Source: Sordaria brevicollis (Eukaryota > Ascomycota > Sordariomycetes > Sordariales > Sordariaceae). From it: a stretch of 64,000 nucleotides of DNA. Below the pieces are notes generated by a model that was not told where the DNA came from, did not search any database, and was given only the letters and a program-made list of their open reading frames with translations. Positions 23,512 to 33,314 of this stretch are shown in pieces. Position 1 is the stretch's first letter. Each line of letters opens with the position of its first letter. The stretch is taken from NCBI GenBank assembly GCA_033439795.1, contig JAUTDP010000006.1:2046001-2110000 (forward strand), in the 5' to 3' direction. The position numbers and the translations under genes were made by a program.

Positions 23512-24768
23512 TTTGGGTCTTGTGTTTGATAAGTTAAGTTTGGATAGAAACTCGATACCAACAGTGAGTAAGTGTTTGACAAGATTTACCCCTTACAAAG
23601 CGTTCTGCCAGGAATATGACAACCATATGGCTGCTCGATTCCACCTTTTACGTGTTATTTTGGTAATATGCATGTTTACCACTTAATCAAAACTAAGACA
23701 GCAATTTATCATGTCTGAATAGCTTAAATTGATCCAAAGGTCACATTAGCCCTTGGATTCCTATGATCCTCAGACGGTCTGTAAAGGAAGTCTTTATAAA
23801 ACGTCAACGGTCCATGGAGTTTCCATATTCTTTCTCGCACTTCTAACGAAACTTCAAGGCGTCCCAGCCACTCATGACTCCATGAATACTTATAGAACTC
23901 ACAATGAGTACTCTATACATCACCCTCAATATCTCTTGTCAAAGCCATCCACGTGTGTATTAGCAATCCATACACAACTCAAACAACAGTCGCAAGTCGT
24001 CGTCAGCTTCGGAATCTCACCCTAACAACACCCACTCAGTTTGTTGTGGCTCCGTTTGCTTTCATTGTAGGCTAGGAGAAGGAGAGATGTAAGCATGCAA
24101 GGCACAACATCCTCATTCCCCCCTTTCAGTTCCCTAGCTTCTTCTAAATCCTCTAGTTCCCTGCTGTCCTCTCTTGTGTGACACCCTAAATCCCTCTCCA
24201 ACCCGTTAGATGGATCGATCGTCGGCCGTCAGGGTGGGATGATGCGTGGCATAGCAGGGATACTTGTTACATCTCCCTTGTCCTCTACACCAGGACTGAA
24301 AGGAGGGGCTGCCAGTGTTACAACTCCTACTGCCAGCCTTTAATACCAAAGAAATGAGTGGGCGACGTAAGTAAGGCTGGGACGGAGGGAGGCGTCCGGA
24401 CGAAGATGAAGACGAAGACGAATATGAACGGACGTTACACAATTCGTGTTCCATACGTGCGTGTTCCCGGGTTTGATGAGGGGGTTTGTGTTACGCGAAT
24501 CATCCTTGGTAGAGAAAAGAAAACGGTAATGGCTTAGGGTGAACCTGTTGGCTGTTTATCCTGGCAGTAAAACGGAGTGTGAACGGGTATATGGAACATG
24601 TCAAGCCATAATCAACGAGTGTCTGATGAAACTACCTGTAGAATATACACAACCAAGTCTGGCATTGCATTGAAGCATCCTGTGCCGACACAAGAGTCCA
24701 TGATAAACATACTTCTTCCAGCGGTAACCGCCTCGAAAGCCAGAAAATGCCTTGGAGAGAATTATTAA
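23512..24768. other. Intergenic between convergent genes
   Basis: Shared 3' region of the MFS transporter and the minus-strand gene at 24.8 kb. No gene or striking repeat was seen. Confidence 0.5.
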
Positions 24769-26520
24769 TCATGCAACACAAGTAGAAGCATCAACAACAT
24801 GAATCTCAACCGTAACATCCTCCACCTCTTCTACACTTCCCACATCTGACCCATGCTTCTTGTCAACCTTCTCAACCACGGCCCTTATCGTCAGCTCCTT
24901 CTCCGAAACCGCCACGTGTTCATCACTGGCAATTTGCTCAACTGCTCCCAACTCTGCCTTGACAGCATTCACCTCCGGTCCATTAGTAGGGGCCATGGCA
25001 GGCTCCTCTTCCAAAATAGCAGCAGGTACAATAACATCATCTACCTCCCCGAGACTACCCGCTTCCAACCCAAATTGCTTCTCCACCACTGCACTCATCC
25101 ACTGCTTTCTTTCAGCGGCCGCGATATCTTCATTGTTAGCAATATTTCCAACCGCCCCAATCTCCGCCTTAACAGCGTCAATTTCCAGAGCAGCGACAGT
25201 AGGGGTCATGGCGGATTCTTCCTCCAGAACAGTAACAGGCACAATACCCGACTTAATCTCCTGTCCGGGAACAGGGGCAGTGGCAACCCCCTCGGTCTTT
25301 AACGCCTCAAAAAGTGTCCTATTCCTTTCCCTCCTAGCCTTAGCCTTAGCCCGAAGCCTCTTGGCCGTCTTCCTACACCTCTTCGACACTCCCTTCCTCT
25401 TCGCACGAAACTTGCGAACAACCCACTTCTTGGCTTTGGCAGGTCTGCGAAAGATGTAACGAAGAAGCCTCAGAATTGTGCTTCTCTTCTTCTGTGACTG
25501 ATGACCGCGATAAGGTCCTGATGGCTTCCTGACGCTGACTGCTTTGCCACTGTCGAGGAGTGTTACTTCCGATGTAGCGATAGCCGGGGTGACGGTAGGT
25601 ACAACCTCAATACTCTTCTTCTTGGTGGGTGACCCAAAGTGAAAGGGAAGGGCGGCTCTTGATTTGGGTTTGAGGTACCTCTTCTCCAGAGTAGTTGGAG
25701 ATTCGGTTGAAAGGCGCGGAGGGTTCGTTGACACACGTGGGAGACACTGCGTGGATAGATTATCGGGAGCTCCTTCTGATAGTAACGCTGGTCTGGAGGG
25801 AGACCGGTCAGGGATGGGTGGGGCTTTATCAAGTGACGGAAAGGGTGTTACTCCTGTACCGCTGGGTCCTGAAGAACGTGGACGCTGTCTGGGGAGCGGC
25901 CTGGAGAGCGTGGAGCTGTTGCTTTTACCCCTGTGCAGGGCAGCAATGGCTAGGCTGATGATGGACTCTGTGTTGACAGCTGAGATATCGGCCAAAATCA
26001 CCTCGTCGTCGCTGCCACGGGCAGTGGGAGTCTTTGCGAGCTCAGCATTCTCGATATGCTCAATCTCAGGCTTGGTCAACTCCCTCTCGGTGATCTTGAC
26101 GCTCCTGTCATCATCTGTCACTGAAGTCTGCGATCCGCATTCGATGACTTCATTCTTCCTCGCCGCTTCCTGCTCTTTGTAAAGTTCTCTCAAGGCCCCC
26201 TCAACGGCAGCTGGACTCAGTCTCCCACGCTGCTGATTAGAGGCAGCTGACTCCTCACTGCTTCGTAGAAACGAGGAGTTCGAGAAGCCGTAAGCTTCCA
26301 GGCTTGATAAGATACGTCGGCCGAAGGTCACGGGAGGGGAGACCGTAAGCTCGGGGCTTTTGATACCTTCGGAGGGGTATGAGGAGGAAGTACTGCGAAC
26401 GGGGAAAAATTGGTTGAAGATAGACTCCGCATCAAGGGATGTACTCCTGATTTCCGCTCCACCAAGGTTTGGCATCACCGTAACCTCTGGTGATTCAGGC
26501 GGGCTTTCGAAGGAGAACAT
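24769..26520 (-). CDS. Unrecognised protein with internal 71-residue duplication
   Basis: An open frame of 583 residues that I do not recognise. The N-terminal part is Ser/Pro-rich and probably disordered (FESPPESPEV). A strongly basic stretch lies around residues 350-400 (RPAKAKKWVVRKFRAKRKG, then many Arg/Lys) and could bind nucleic acid or membranes, which is a guess. The acidic C-terminal part holds two related copies of about 71 residues, starting at VLEEESAMTP near 430 and ILEEEPAMAP near 501. No membrane segment or signal peptide is evident. The same frame stays open upstream to a TAG at 26781-26779 and continues beyond it to an ATG at 26928, so this start may not be the ancestral one. 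Confidence 0.65.
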   Translation of the reverse strand: MFSFESPPESPEVTVMPNLGGAEIRSTSLDAESIFNQFFPVRSTSSSYPSEGIKSPELTVSPPVTFGRRILSSLEAYGFSNSSFLRSSEESAASNQQRGRLSPAAVEGALRELYKEQEAARKNEVIECGSQTSVTDDDRSVKITERELTKPEIEHIENAELAKTPTARGSDDEVILADISAVNTESIISLAIAALHRGKSNSSTLSRPLPRQRPRSSGPSGTGVTPFPSLDKAPPIPDRSPSRPALLSEGAPDNLSTQCLPRVSTNPPRLSTESPTTLEKRYLKPKSRAALPFHFGSPTKKKSIEVVPTVTPAIATSEVTLLDSGKAVSVRKPSGPYRGHQSQKKRSTILRLLRYIFRRPAKAKKWVVRKFRAKRKGVSKRCRKTAKRLRAKAKARRERNRTLFEALKTEGVATAPVPGQEIKSGIVPVTVLEEESAMTPTVAALEIDAVKAEIGAVGNIANNEDIAAAERKQWMSAVVEKQFGLEAGSLGEVDDVIVPAAILEEEPAMAPTNGPEVNAVKAELGAVEQIASDEHVAVSEKELTIRAVVEKVDKKHGSDVGSVEEVEDVTVEIHVVDASTCVA

Positions 26521-26928
26521 CCGAAGACGGAAAGAAGAGGTTTTGCTTTCTTCCGAAGTTTGCTTGAAATCGTGGCTGGGTACTAGGCCATCGCCGCCAA
26601 TGATGAGACGGGCTGGTGTCGGCCGGCGTTGAATGTTTTCGGTGTGGGCCGGAGACTGGCCTCCTTTACCAGGTTTGGCAGGTGTGTTGGGTGTATCAGT
26701 CAGTGGGATGTTTTCGAACTCCCCAAGGGATTCGTCAGGGTCGATGTGTTCGGGCTGTTTCCGGTTGATGTCCTTCTCCTAAAGGCCGGCAAACGTATTG
26801 GGGATGTTGAGGCGTCGGCGACCAGGCGAGCCGAGGGCACGCTCAGAAGCATTCAGCCTGTTGTTTGATAGAGTCTGAAGGGGGGCATCGCGGTTCGGGT
26901 TTCGAGCGGGGAGGCTCAAGGCTGACAT
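26521..26928 (-). pseudogene. 5' part of the 24.8-kb gene, cut by an in-frame TAG
   Basis: In the same frame as the 583-residue protein, an ATG at 26928-26926 opens 49 codons (MSALSLPARNPNRDAP...), ends at a TAG (26781-26779), and 86 further open codons join it to the Met at 26520. Both sides read as plausible disordered protein. No donor before the TAG is in a phase that would let the nearby CTTTAG acceptor remove it in frame. Possible explanations are a true nonsense mutation (CAG to TAG is one step), a sequencing error, a start downstream of the TAG, or a splice pattern I missed. Confidence 0.45.
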
Positions 26929-27293
26929 ATTGATGGCTAATAGTTACTCGTCGATGATTTATGTGGTAACTGCTGGTATGTAAGACGGATGGTAGTGCTG
27001 ATAAAACCTGAAACAGGCGGTCGGAGAGTTAAAGTAACTATTCTCTGGTTGCGTGAAGCGATGTTCACGACCCTTCCGCCACTCGAAACGTTCCTTCTCG
27101 GCAACCAAGAGCTGGACCTGACAACAACCTGCTTCGGGAAGGGTAGAACGCCTATAAGACAGCGGGAAAGAACTTCAACGCCCCTGCCTCCGTGCAACTC
27201 CAAAAATCAAATACAGTAAGAGATACAACATCGAACTGAGTCGGCAGCCACGCCTTTGGTCATGTCGCAATAACATCGTGTGACCGATCAAGA
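26929..27293. other. Short intergenic spacer
   Basis: Between the start side of the 24.8-kb gene and the stop of Seh1, both on minus. No feature seen beyond presumed promoter and 3' sequence. Confidence 0.5.
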
Positions 27294-28813
27294 TTACGCA
27301 TCAGGCGCAGCCATCCTCATCTTAACCATCGCCAACTCCGCGCTCTTCGCCCATGATCCATCCGGCGTTTGGCGATAACACATCAACTTACCCTCATCAC
27401 CCACGCTCCCCAAAATCTGACCATCGTCATCAAACCCAACCCTCCAGACGGGTGTCCGATGACTATCCAGCCTCGCAACTTCCGTAACCACATGCCTAAC
27501 CTGACCGGGTTGCAGCTGCCCACCCAATCTCATCCTATCGCCCGCCGTACCACCTGCACTTCCTCCTCCCATCCTCGACTGATCCGCCAACCCGGCTCTA
27601 ATCCCTGACTTCAGATGCGCCTCTTGCGCTTGCCCATGTTGCGACGCCAACGCTCTTGCCGCCGCACCTCCTTCTTCCCTTCTTGCTTCTTGATGTCTCC
27701 TCATCTCTCCCACCCCCCATCCTCCCCCAGAACTACTACCTGTACTTCCTTGGGGCGCCGGCGTTGACAGCCCAAAAACCCTCACATACCCATCCTGACA
27801 CGCCGTAGCCAAAATATCATACCCCCGAATATTACCCGGCGCCCACGCCACATCCCTCACCAACCCTCTGTGCCCGACATTGGGGTCCTTCCCTGGAATC
27901 TCCGCCGCCAAGTAAAACTCTCTAGCAGCAGTCGCCACCCCCAAGCTGGCACTTACGGTGTCCCTAGTCCTATACACCTTGACGCTATCCATAGCCGCCA
28001 CCACCAGTCCCAACGCATCCGTGGGTACACCAGCCCGCAAAGCAGTGTAACAAACCTCCGGGTTGGGATCAAACCGCACCCGAAACGAAGTTTCTTCACC
28101 CCTGGAAGGCTTGGGGCAGACGGTAAACTGGTCAATCCTCGAAAACTCAATGATGTTCTCCGGCGTTTCGTTCTCCAGCACCTCCAAGGTGCCGTCCACT
28201 GATAAAAGCGCCAGGTAGGTGTGGCGCGTGTCGTCGTTGTGTTTTAGCGAAAAGCTGCGGATGGGTGATTTGGGGTTGCGGTAGTCAAAGGCGGGCGTGG
28301 GTTTGCTGTCGCCTGAGGAGAGTGACGAAAGACCGACGCCGCCGGGGCCGTCGACGCGACGGGATAAGGTGTTAGCGCCGGGGCCGGCATGGCCGTGGGT
28401 GGCGGTGACGCCGAAGCGGCGGCCGGGTGCGGCGGAGGGGTTTTCGGCCCAAAGCTTGAAGCGGCCTTCGATGCCGAGGGAGGCGAGGAGGTTGGGGTAG
28501 ATGGTTGGAGGCAGCCATTGGAGCTGTGAACATGGTCAGATACTGTTTGAGTAGGAATGGCAACGTGATGACTTACCTCTAGAATCTCACCGCCGTGGGC
28601 ACTCCAGCTGTCGCAAACGCGCCACTTGCCATCCTTGTGCCTGTTGAAGACGCGAATCTTGCCGTCGACAGACCCGGTCGCGCAACGGTCGCCGTAGCTG
28701 TTGAAGGCGACGGCCTGCACCAGATCCTGGTGGCCATGGTTCACAATGGGATCCGGCTTCGGCCTGTCATCAAGGGCGGGCGGGTGCTCTCGGTATTGAC
28801 TGTATATGGACAT
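27294..28813 (-). CDS. seh1: Seh1-type WD40 nucleoporin
   Basis: Two exons (28813-28577 and 28523-27294) give 488 residues. The protein is a beta-propeller subunit shared by the nuclear pore outer ring (Nup84/Nup107 complex) and the SEA/GATOR complex at the vacuole. WD-type repeats include HQDLVQAVAFNSYGDRCATG, DGKIRVFNR, WSAHGGEILE, LRWL-like LQWLPPTIYPNLLAS, RGLVRDVAWAPG, ILATACQDGYVRVF and RTPVWRVGFDDDGQILGS followed by GKLMCYRQ. The length exceeds yeast Seh1 (about 350) because of a low-complexity Gly/Ala/Arg/Gln insertion before the last blades (about residues 350-430). The 53-nt intron has a GTAAGT donor and keeps phase 0. Start MSIYSQYREH is chosen because relatives begin close to the first blade. 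Confidence 0.85.
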
Positions 28814-29276
28814 GATCGCGACTTGAAGTTGTGAGTATGGTTGTGATGAGTGAAGATTGAATGAAGAAGAAATGAAGTGAGGTTGAAGACGGGACGGGAG
28901 CCAAGCCAAGAAGCGGTTGGTGGGGGTGAGGTGCCGCTGAGGCGCCTGATGCTTGCAGTGACTTTCAGTGGACGGCTTTGACCCCTGCCCCCAAGCTCTC
29001 CCTGCAGGCCGCCCGGAACTGGGCCGAGATCCACCGGGACATCCCGTCCAAGGCCCCGGCTGTCCGGCCCGGTCCCGGACCTCCTGTGAATGCTTATTGA
29101 TCCTGAATGAGATGTAAGACGACGCCAGCTCTTGGAATTTCTCGTCTGTGGAATTATTTCTCTGATAACTGGTTGGAAGTCTACGTGCCTTTATAGTCTA
29201 GATGGCAAGAAAATGTAGGTATACAAGAAAAGAGAAGTCTTACGCAGTCTAAGAACAACAAAGTCTTTCCCCCTCT
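28814..29276. other. Intergenic, Seh1 promoter and ALG7 3' region
   Basis: No gene seen. Both neighbours are on minus, so this stretch should hold the Seh1 leader and promoter and the ALG7 3' untranslated region. Confidence 0.5.
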
Positions 29277-30803
29277 TCATACACCCAGATTGTCCTCTCT
29301 GAAGATAATCAACGCCAACCGATGCCTCACAAAGAGCCCAAAGAGGCCGACAACAACTTGCATCCCCGTAATCTCCATCGCCAGCCTATCCTCCCTCAAC
29401 GGTCCCCTCCAGACCAACCACAAGTTCAGGATCGTGAAATTGCTCGTCTCCACGAACTTGCCCTCCTCATCCAACGTCACCCTCAATAGTCTCAACTTAT
29501 CCAACATCTTCAGTCCCCACGCAATCACCGGCTTCGGCTGTCTCTCTGGAGTCCAGACCGTGACACTGGGCTCCAAGAGTCCCGTACGCGCATTAAACCT
29601 CGGCAACCGATGTCTCGGGCAAGGCACCAGCCCAAAGAGCTGGGGAACCGAGTAAACAAAGTTGAAGATCTGCGGGATCAGCAGCAGAATGAGCGTCTTG
29701 CTGAAATGTCCCAAGATGCTAACCACCACAAACACCATGCCCGCAAAGTAACAGTACGTATCTCCCACGAACACGCGGGCCGGGTACCAATTGTGCCAGA
29801 GCAGAGCGAAGCTCACACCCAGGAAGGGCAGCAAGAAATACAGCGAGAACAAGTGCGAGTCAGTAGCCGGGTGAGGGTACGGTGTGAGGAGGTACAAACA
29901 GTCGTTAAACGCCAGCAACAAGGCGATGACGATGGATTGCGTGACTTCGATTCCATTTATGCCCGCAAGGATGTTGATGCTGTTTGGCGAAAAGATGGCG
30001 ACTGAGGCCATGTAAACGTAGTATAACGCTCCGAGGTTGAAAAGTTCGCCAAGGTAGGGTTGCAAAGGAAGTGGGATCACAACGGAAGTTACGCCGAAGT
30101 CGACAAAGTAGACTACCAGCAACGGGATGGAAGCAAAAGCCGGGATGAAGAATTTGTGCCGCCAGCGGATGTCGAAGAGGTCGTCGCTTATTCCGAGCAG
30201 GGAGATGGATTGGAGGGCCATGACGGCTGAGAGGTAGGATGCGAGCTGTTTTTTTTTTTTTTTTTTTTCACATCTTGTTAGGACTTTTGTCTTTCTTCTC
30301 CTAGAGTGACCGTATCTTCTGTTCCCGGACCTGGACGAAGGGGCAGAACATACCTTTCCATGCGGAAACCTATGCAAAAACCGTCCCTCCTGTACATGCT
30401 CAACATGCATCACCACATCCCTATTTCCACCACCACTCGTCGCCGCCACAATATCCTTGTAGAACGGAAACGGAATAAAGATAATGACCGCCAGGAGGTA
30501 ACACATGGCCGCGATCCCACCCATACACTCCGGCAGTTCTTTTTTATGGTGTTTGCTCATATCCACCCCCTTGAGGCCGGCTTTCATAAACGTCGGTCCT
30601 AACCATCGGATCATCGAAAAGGTCGCGCTAAAGGCTAGCCCGCTGAGCGCGAGCGAGGCGATGAGGGGGTAGCCATCGCCTTGGAAAGTGTTGGCGAGGA
30701 CGGCGACGCAGGCGGCCGAGAGGGCGAGGAGGGAGAGGCTCTCGGCCTGCGAGAGCGAGTTGGGTGAGTTATTATGGTGGTGATGGGAGTGGTGTCCCGT
30801 CAT
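29277..30803 (-). CDS. alg7: UDP-GlcNAc:dolichyl-phosphate GlcNAc-1-P transferase
   Basis: This enzyme starts N-glycan assembly on the cytosolic face of the endoplasmic reticulum by moving GlcNAc-1-phosphate from UDP-GlcNAc to dolichyl phosphate; it is the tunicamycin target. Two exons (30803-30354 and 30245-29277) give 472 residues, against about 448 in yeast. Many hydrophobic helices are visible, with family motifs MSKHHKKELPECMGG, LLGISDDLFDIRWRHK, GINGIEVTQ, FNDCLYL and VFVGDTYCYFAGM carrying the acidic catalytic residues. The N-terminus is His/Asn-rich (GHHSHHHHNN). The 108-nt intron (30353-30246) is a multiple of three and has no in-frame stop, so an unspliced message would still be translated through with a lysine run encoded by its poly-A tract. 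Confidence 0.93.
   Translation of the reverse strand: MTGHHSHHHHNNSPNSLSQAESLSLLALSAACVAVLANTFQGDGYPLIASLALSGLAFSATFSMIRWLGPTFMKAGLKGVDMSKHHKKELPECMGGIAAMCYLLAVIIFIPFPFYKDIVAATSGGGNRDVVMHVEHVQEGRFLHRFPHGKVCSAPSSRSGNRRYGHSRRRKTKVLTRCEKKKKKKQLASYLSAVMALQSISLLGISDDLFDIRWRHKFFIPAFASIPLLVVYFVDFGVTSVVIPLPLQPYLGELFNLGALYYVYMASVAIFSPNSINILAGINGIEVTQSIVIALLLAFNDCLYLLTPYPHPATDSHLFSLYFLLPFLGVSFALLWHNWYPARVFVGDTYCYFAGMVFVVVSILGHFSKTLILLLIPQIFNFVYSVPQLFGLVPCPRHRLPRFNARTGLLEPSVTVWTPERQPKPVIAWGLKMLDKLRLLRVTLDEEGKFVETSNFTILNLWLVWRGPLREDRLAMEITGMQVVVGLFGLFVRHRLALIIFREDNLGV
30246..30353 (-). other. Frame-preserving intron of ALG7 with long A tract
   Basis: Donor GTATGT, branch-like CCTAAC, then a run of 20 A on the coding strand (T at 30249-30268) directly before a CAG acceptor. 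The length is 36 codons with no stop. The inserted residues would fall within the membrane protein just after HRFPHGK and match nothing in the family, so it is best read as an intron. Confidence 0.85.
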
Positions 30804-31406
30804 CGTTATTGTATTGTATGCGATCGTGCTTGTGACTGGATATGCAGTTCGTAGTAATTCGAATCGAAGAAAAGGGAAATTCGTGGTCAGGTAGCAAGGT
30901 GCGTGGTCGCGAAGCTACCTGGTCATTTCCTGGGATAGCATTGGTTTGTCGCTGGTTATGGGAAAGGGTAAGGAACGTCGGTAATCGGATCGACCAATCA
31001 ATCGGGTAGGTGTAGTTGAAATATCGCAAACGAGTGGCGCGAATGAATCGTGAAATTGTGAACGTGATCGCGAAAGTTCAAAGTTCTGGAAATTGGAGGA
31101 AACGAAGACGGGACAAAAAAGACAGATGTCCAAAATGACGATATGCACCCGTAATTGTGGGGAGCTTCGGCGCGTTCCAGCCTTGTGGACCTGCTGATTG
31201 CCGTCGTTCTACCGTACAGGGGATTCGGTGGTGTGGTGCTACAGGGGTTAGAACGCCCGTTTACTGTAATTAGGTGACTTGTAATCCCATTGGGCAAATG
31301 AAAAGGGGTCGTCATTATCACATGAAAGTAAAGAGAACTCAGTGAGCTTGGGAATAGCTTCATGTTATCGAATAATTAGACATTATCCTCATTCAGAGAC
31401 CCGGGT
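30804..31406. other. Intergenic, ALG7 promoter and JmjC 3' region
   Basis: Minus-strand genes on both sides. No gene or repeat could be supported here. Confidence 0.5.
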
Positions 31407-33314
31407 CTAATTCCACCAGAAGCTAACGCTAAAACTAACGCTCAACCCCCTAACATAATGCCACCACCCAATGGGTATATAGAGCGTATCCCCCGGTTCC
31501 AAGATACAGTCCACGAAGGGCACCTTTTTGAAGTCTTCCTCCCTGCCCCTTTCGCTGTTCACTTCCTCTTTCTCTCTCTCTTCCACCTTATCCTCTTTCT
31601 TCCCCTCCCCTGTCTCTTTCCTTTCTTCTTCAGCTGCATCCCACCCCTCCTCAACACCCAAATCCCACCCACTAGTATTTCCCATCTCCACCCCTCCCTC
31701 TTTCCCCCTCGGCCTCATTTTTCTTGTTTTCTCGGGTCCATACAACCGCACATATTTGCGTCCTACCACCTGCACCAGCAAGTTATGATACGGATCCGTA
31801 TGCAACGGCGTTATAGTCCCCGGTGGTCCAAACCAAGCGTTGAGTTGGGGTGAGTCAACCTCTGGTTGATCTTGTGATGGATCGGTGGGATGCAAAGGAG
31901 GGGCGGTGTAGCAGAGGTCGGGGATGAGAATGTCGGAGCGTAAACGGGGCAGTTGAAGGAAGAGAGGGTGTTGGGCTAGGTAGGCTATTTGTTTTTTCTT
32001 TTCTTCAAGTAGTTGATCAGAGGAGGCGGGTTCTGGATGGACTGCCGAGGAGGATGAGAGAAAAGGGGAGACGTCGGAAGATGAAGGAGTGAAGGGGATG
32101 GAAGAGTCGATGTACTTGGACAAGAATTCACCGAAGGAAATGATTTTCTGGCCCCAGCCTTCGTCAACGTAGCTGCGACCTATCTCGACGGGGACGAGCC
32201 GGCGGCCGGAGAGTGTGCGAGACATGAGATAGGCGGGTTTGTTCCAGGGATGAGTGGTGACTGCGGGCCAGTGGTCTGCTAAGCCCGTGATAATCAAGGG
32301 AGCTGGTCCTGGGCCGCCGTCTGCACGAGGTAATGAAAAGTGTGACTGGAATTCTTCGATGGAAAAGGAGTCGGCGGAAACTCGCCGAATTGGGTTCTTG
32401 ACGGGCGGCGTGAATGGTTCGTGGGTAGAAAATGACGGAGTATTCTGCCAGTTGTCGCTGACTTGTTCGTTTCCTTGATCTTTCGTTTCAAGGGATGGTG
32501 ATAGACGTTGCTTCTTCTGCGGTCTCTCACCTCCATGCTCGTCGTCATCCTTCTTTTCTCCACCAGCCGCCGGAACCGTAGCGGCCGAGTTAATATCCCA
32601 AAGCACATCCTCCAACAACCCAAAAGCCCCATCAACCCACCTCCTCCCTCGACTCTCACCTGCAGCCCCGGCCAATATAAGACTTAGATCCAGCGTCTTG
32701 ACCATCTGATCAACGATCCTCTCCCTCTTCAACCTTCTTTCCTCCTCCTCCTCCTCCTCCTCCTCCTCCTCCTTTGCACTACTCCCCTCTTTCGACCTCA
32801 CACCAGCCTCAGTGACATGGTCAAAGTCCAACAAAACCAAAAGCGCAAACTTTAGGATGGCCGCATCTGTATAAAGCTGTCTCCAACAAGTCGGAACCTC
32901 CTTGTACAAGTATGCATAGAATTTGCCGTATGCAGTCTTGGTCACGACGTCTAGTCTTCTTTTCACCAGTGAAATTGCTTTTTCGCGCTCTACTCCGGAT
33001 ACGATATTGCCATCATCATTGCTATCCCTGAAACCAGTTTCGGCGACGCTGGATTCATAGAGCTGGAGAATTCTCGACGCTTGTCGGGATAGAAGTTCGA
33101 TGAGTGGTTCTTCGCAGCCTTCTAGTCCGCAGGGTCGCGATTTCGCCATGCTATCGACCTTGGGTGGAGCACGCTTCCGTTGACTAGCATCGTGACGAGG
33201 TGACGATGATGGAGAAAAAGGTCCGTCGTCAATGATCTGGGCGCATTCTTGAACGATCTGTCGTGCTGCGCTCAGAGAGTGGTCGATGAGTTTTGCTGTC
33301 GACGTGGCTGTCAT
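31407..33314 (-). CDS. JmjC-domain oxygenase, KDM8/JMJD5-like
   Basis: Single-exon gene for 635 residues. The C-terminal half is a JmjC (cupin) domain that uses Fe(II), oxygen and 2-oxoglutarate. It opens with APLIITGLADHWPAV, carries the metal-binding pair in PLHTDPYHNL (His505, Asp507), and has the second histidine in GDTLYIPIGWWHYV (His619). The order and the ending SVSFSVSFWWN match the KDM8/JMJD5 and tRNA wybutosine hydroxylase type of small JmjC proteins, so protein hydroxylation or histone-tail demethylation or clipping are both possible. The N-terminal half is helical and may be regulatory. A run of 11 Glu (32741-32772) is encoded by a CTC repeat, and an acidic/basic low-complexity insertion splits the JmjC domain between the metal pair and the last histidine. 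Confidence 0.85.
   Translation of the reverse strand: MTATSTAKLIDHSLSAARQIVQECAQIIDDGPFSPSSSPRHDASQRKRAPPKVDSMAKSRPCGLEGCEEPLIELLSRQASRILQLYESSVAETGFRDSNDDGNIVSGVEREKAISLVKRRLDVVTKTAYGKFYAYLYKEVPTCWRQLYTDAAILKFALLVLLDFDHVTEAGVRSKEGSSAKEEEEEEEEEEERRLKRERIVDQMVKTLDLSLILAGAAGESRGRRWVDGAFGLLEDVLWDINSAATVPAAGGEKKDDDEHGGERPQKKQRLSPSLETKDQGNEQVSDNWQNTPSFSTHEPFTPPVKNPIRRVSADSFSIEEFQSHFSLPRADGGPGPAPLIITGLADHWPAVTTHPWNKPAYLMSRTLSGRRLVPVEIGRSYVDEGWGQKIISFGEFLSKYIDSSIPFTPSSSDVSPFLSSSSAVHPEPASSDQLLEEKKKQIAYLAQHPLFLQLPRLRSDILIPDLCYTAPPLHPTDPSQDQPEVDSPQLNAWFGPPGTITPLHTDPYHNLLVQVVGRKYVRLYGPEKTRKMRPRGKEGGVEMGNTSGWDLGVEEGWDAAEEERKETGEGKKEDKVEEREKEEVNSERGREEDFKKVPFVDCILEPGDTLYIPIGWWHYVRGLSVSFSVSFWWN
32741..32772. 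repeat. CTC trinucleotide repeat coding a Glu run
   Basis: An almost perfect CTC run inside the JmjC gene; on the minus strand it reads as consecutive GAG codons in a charged linker. Length changes would stay in frame. Confidence 0.9.
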
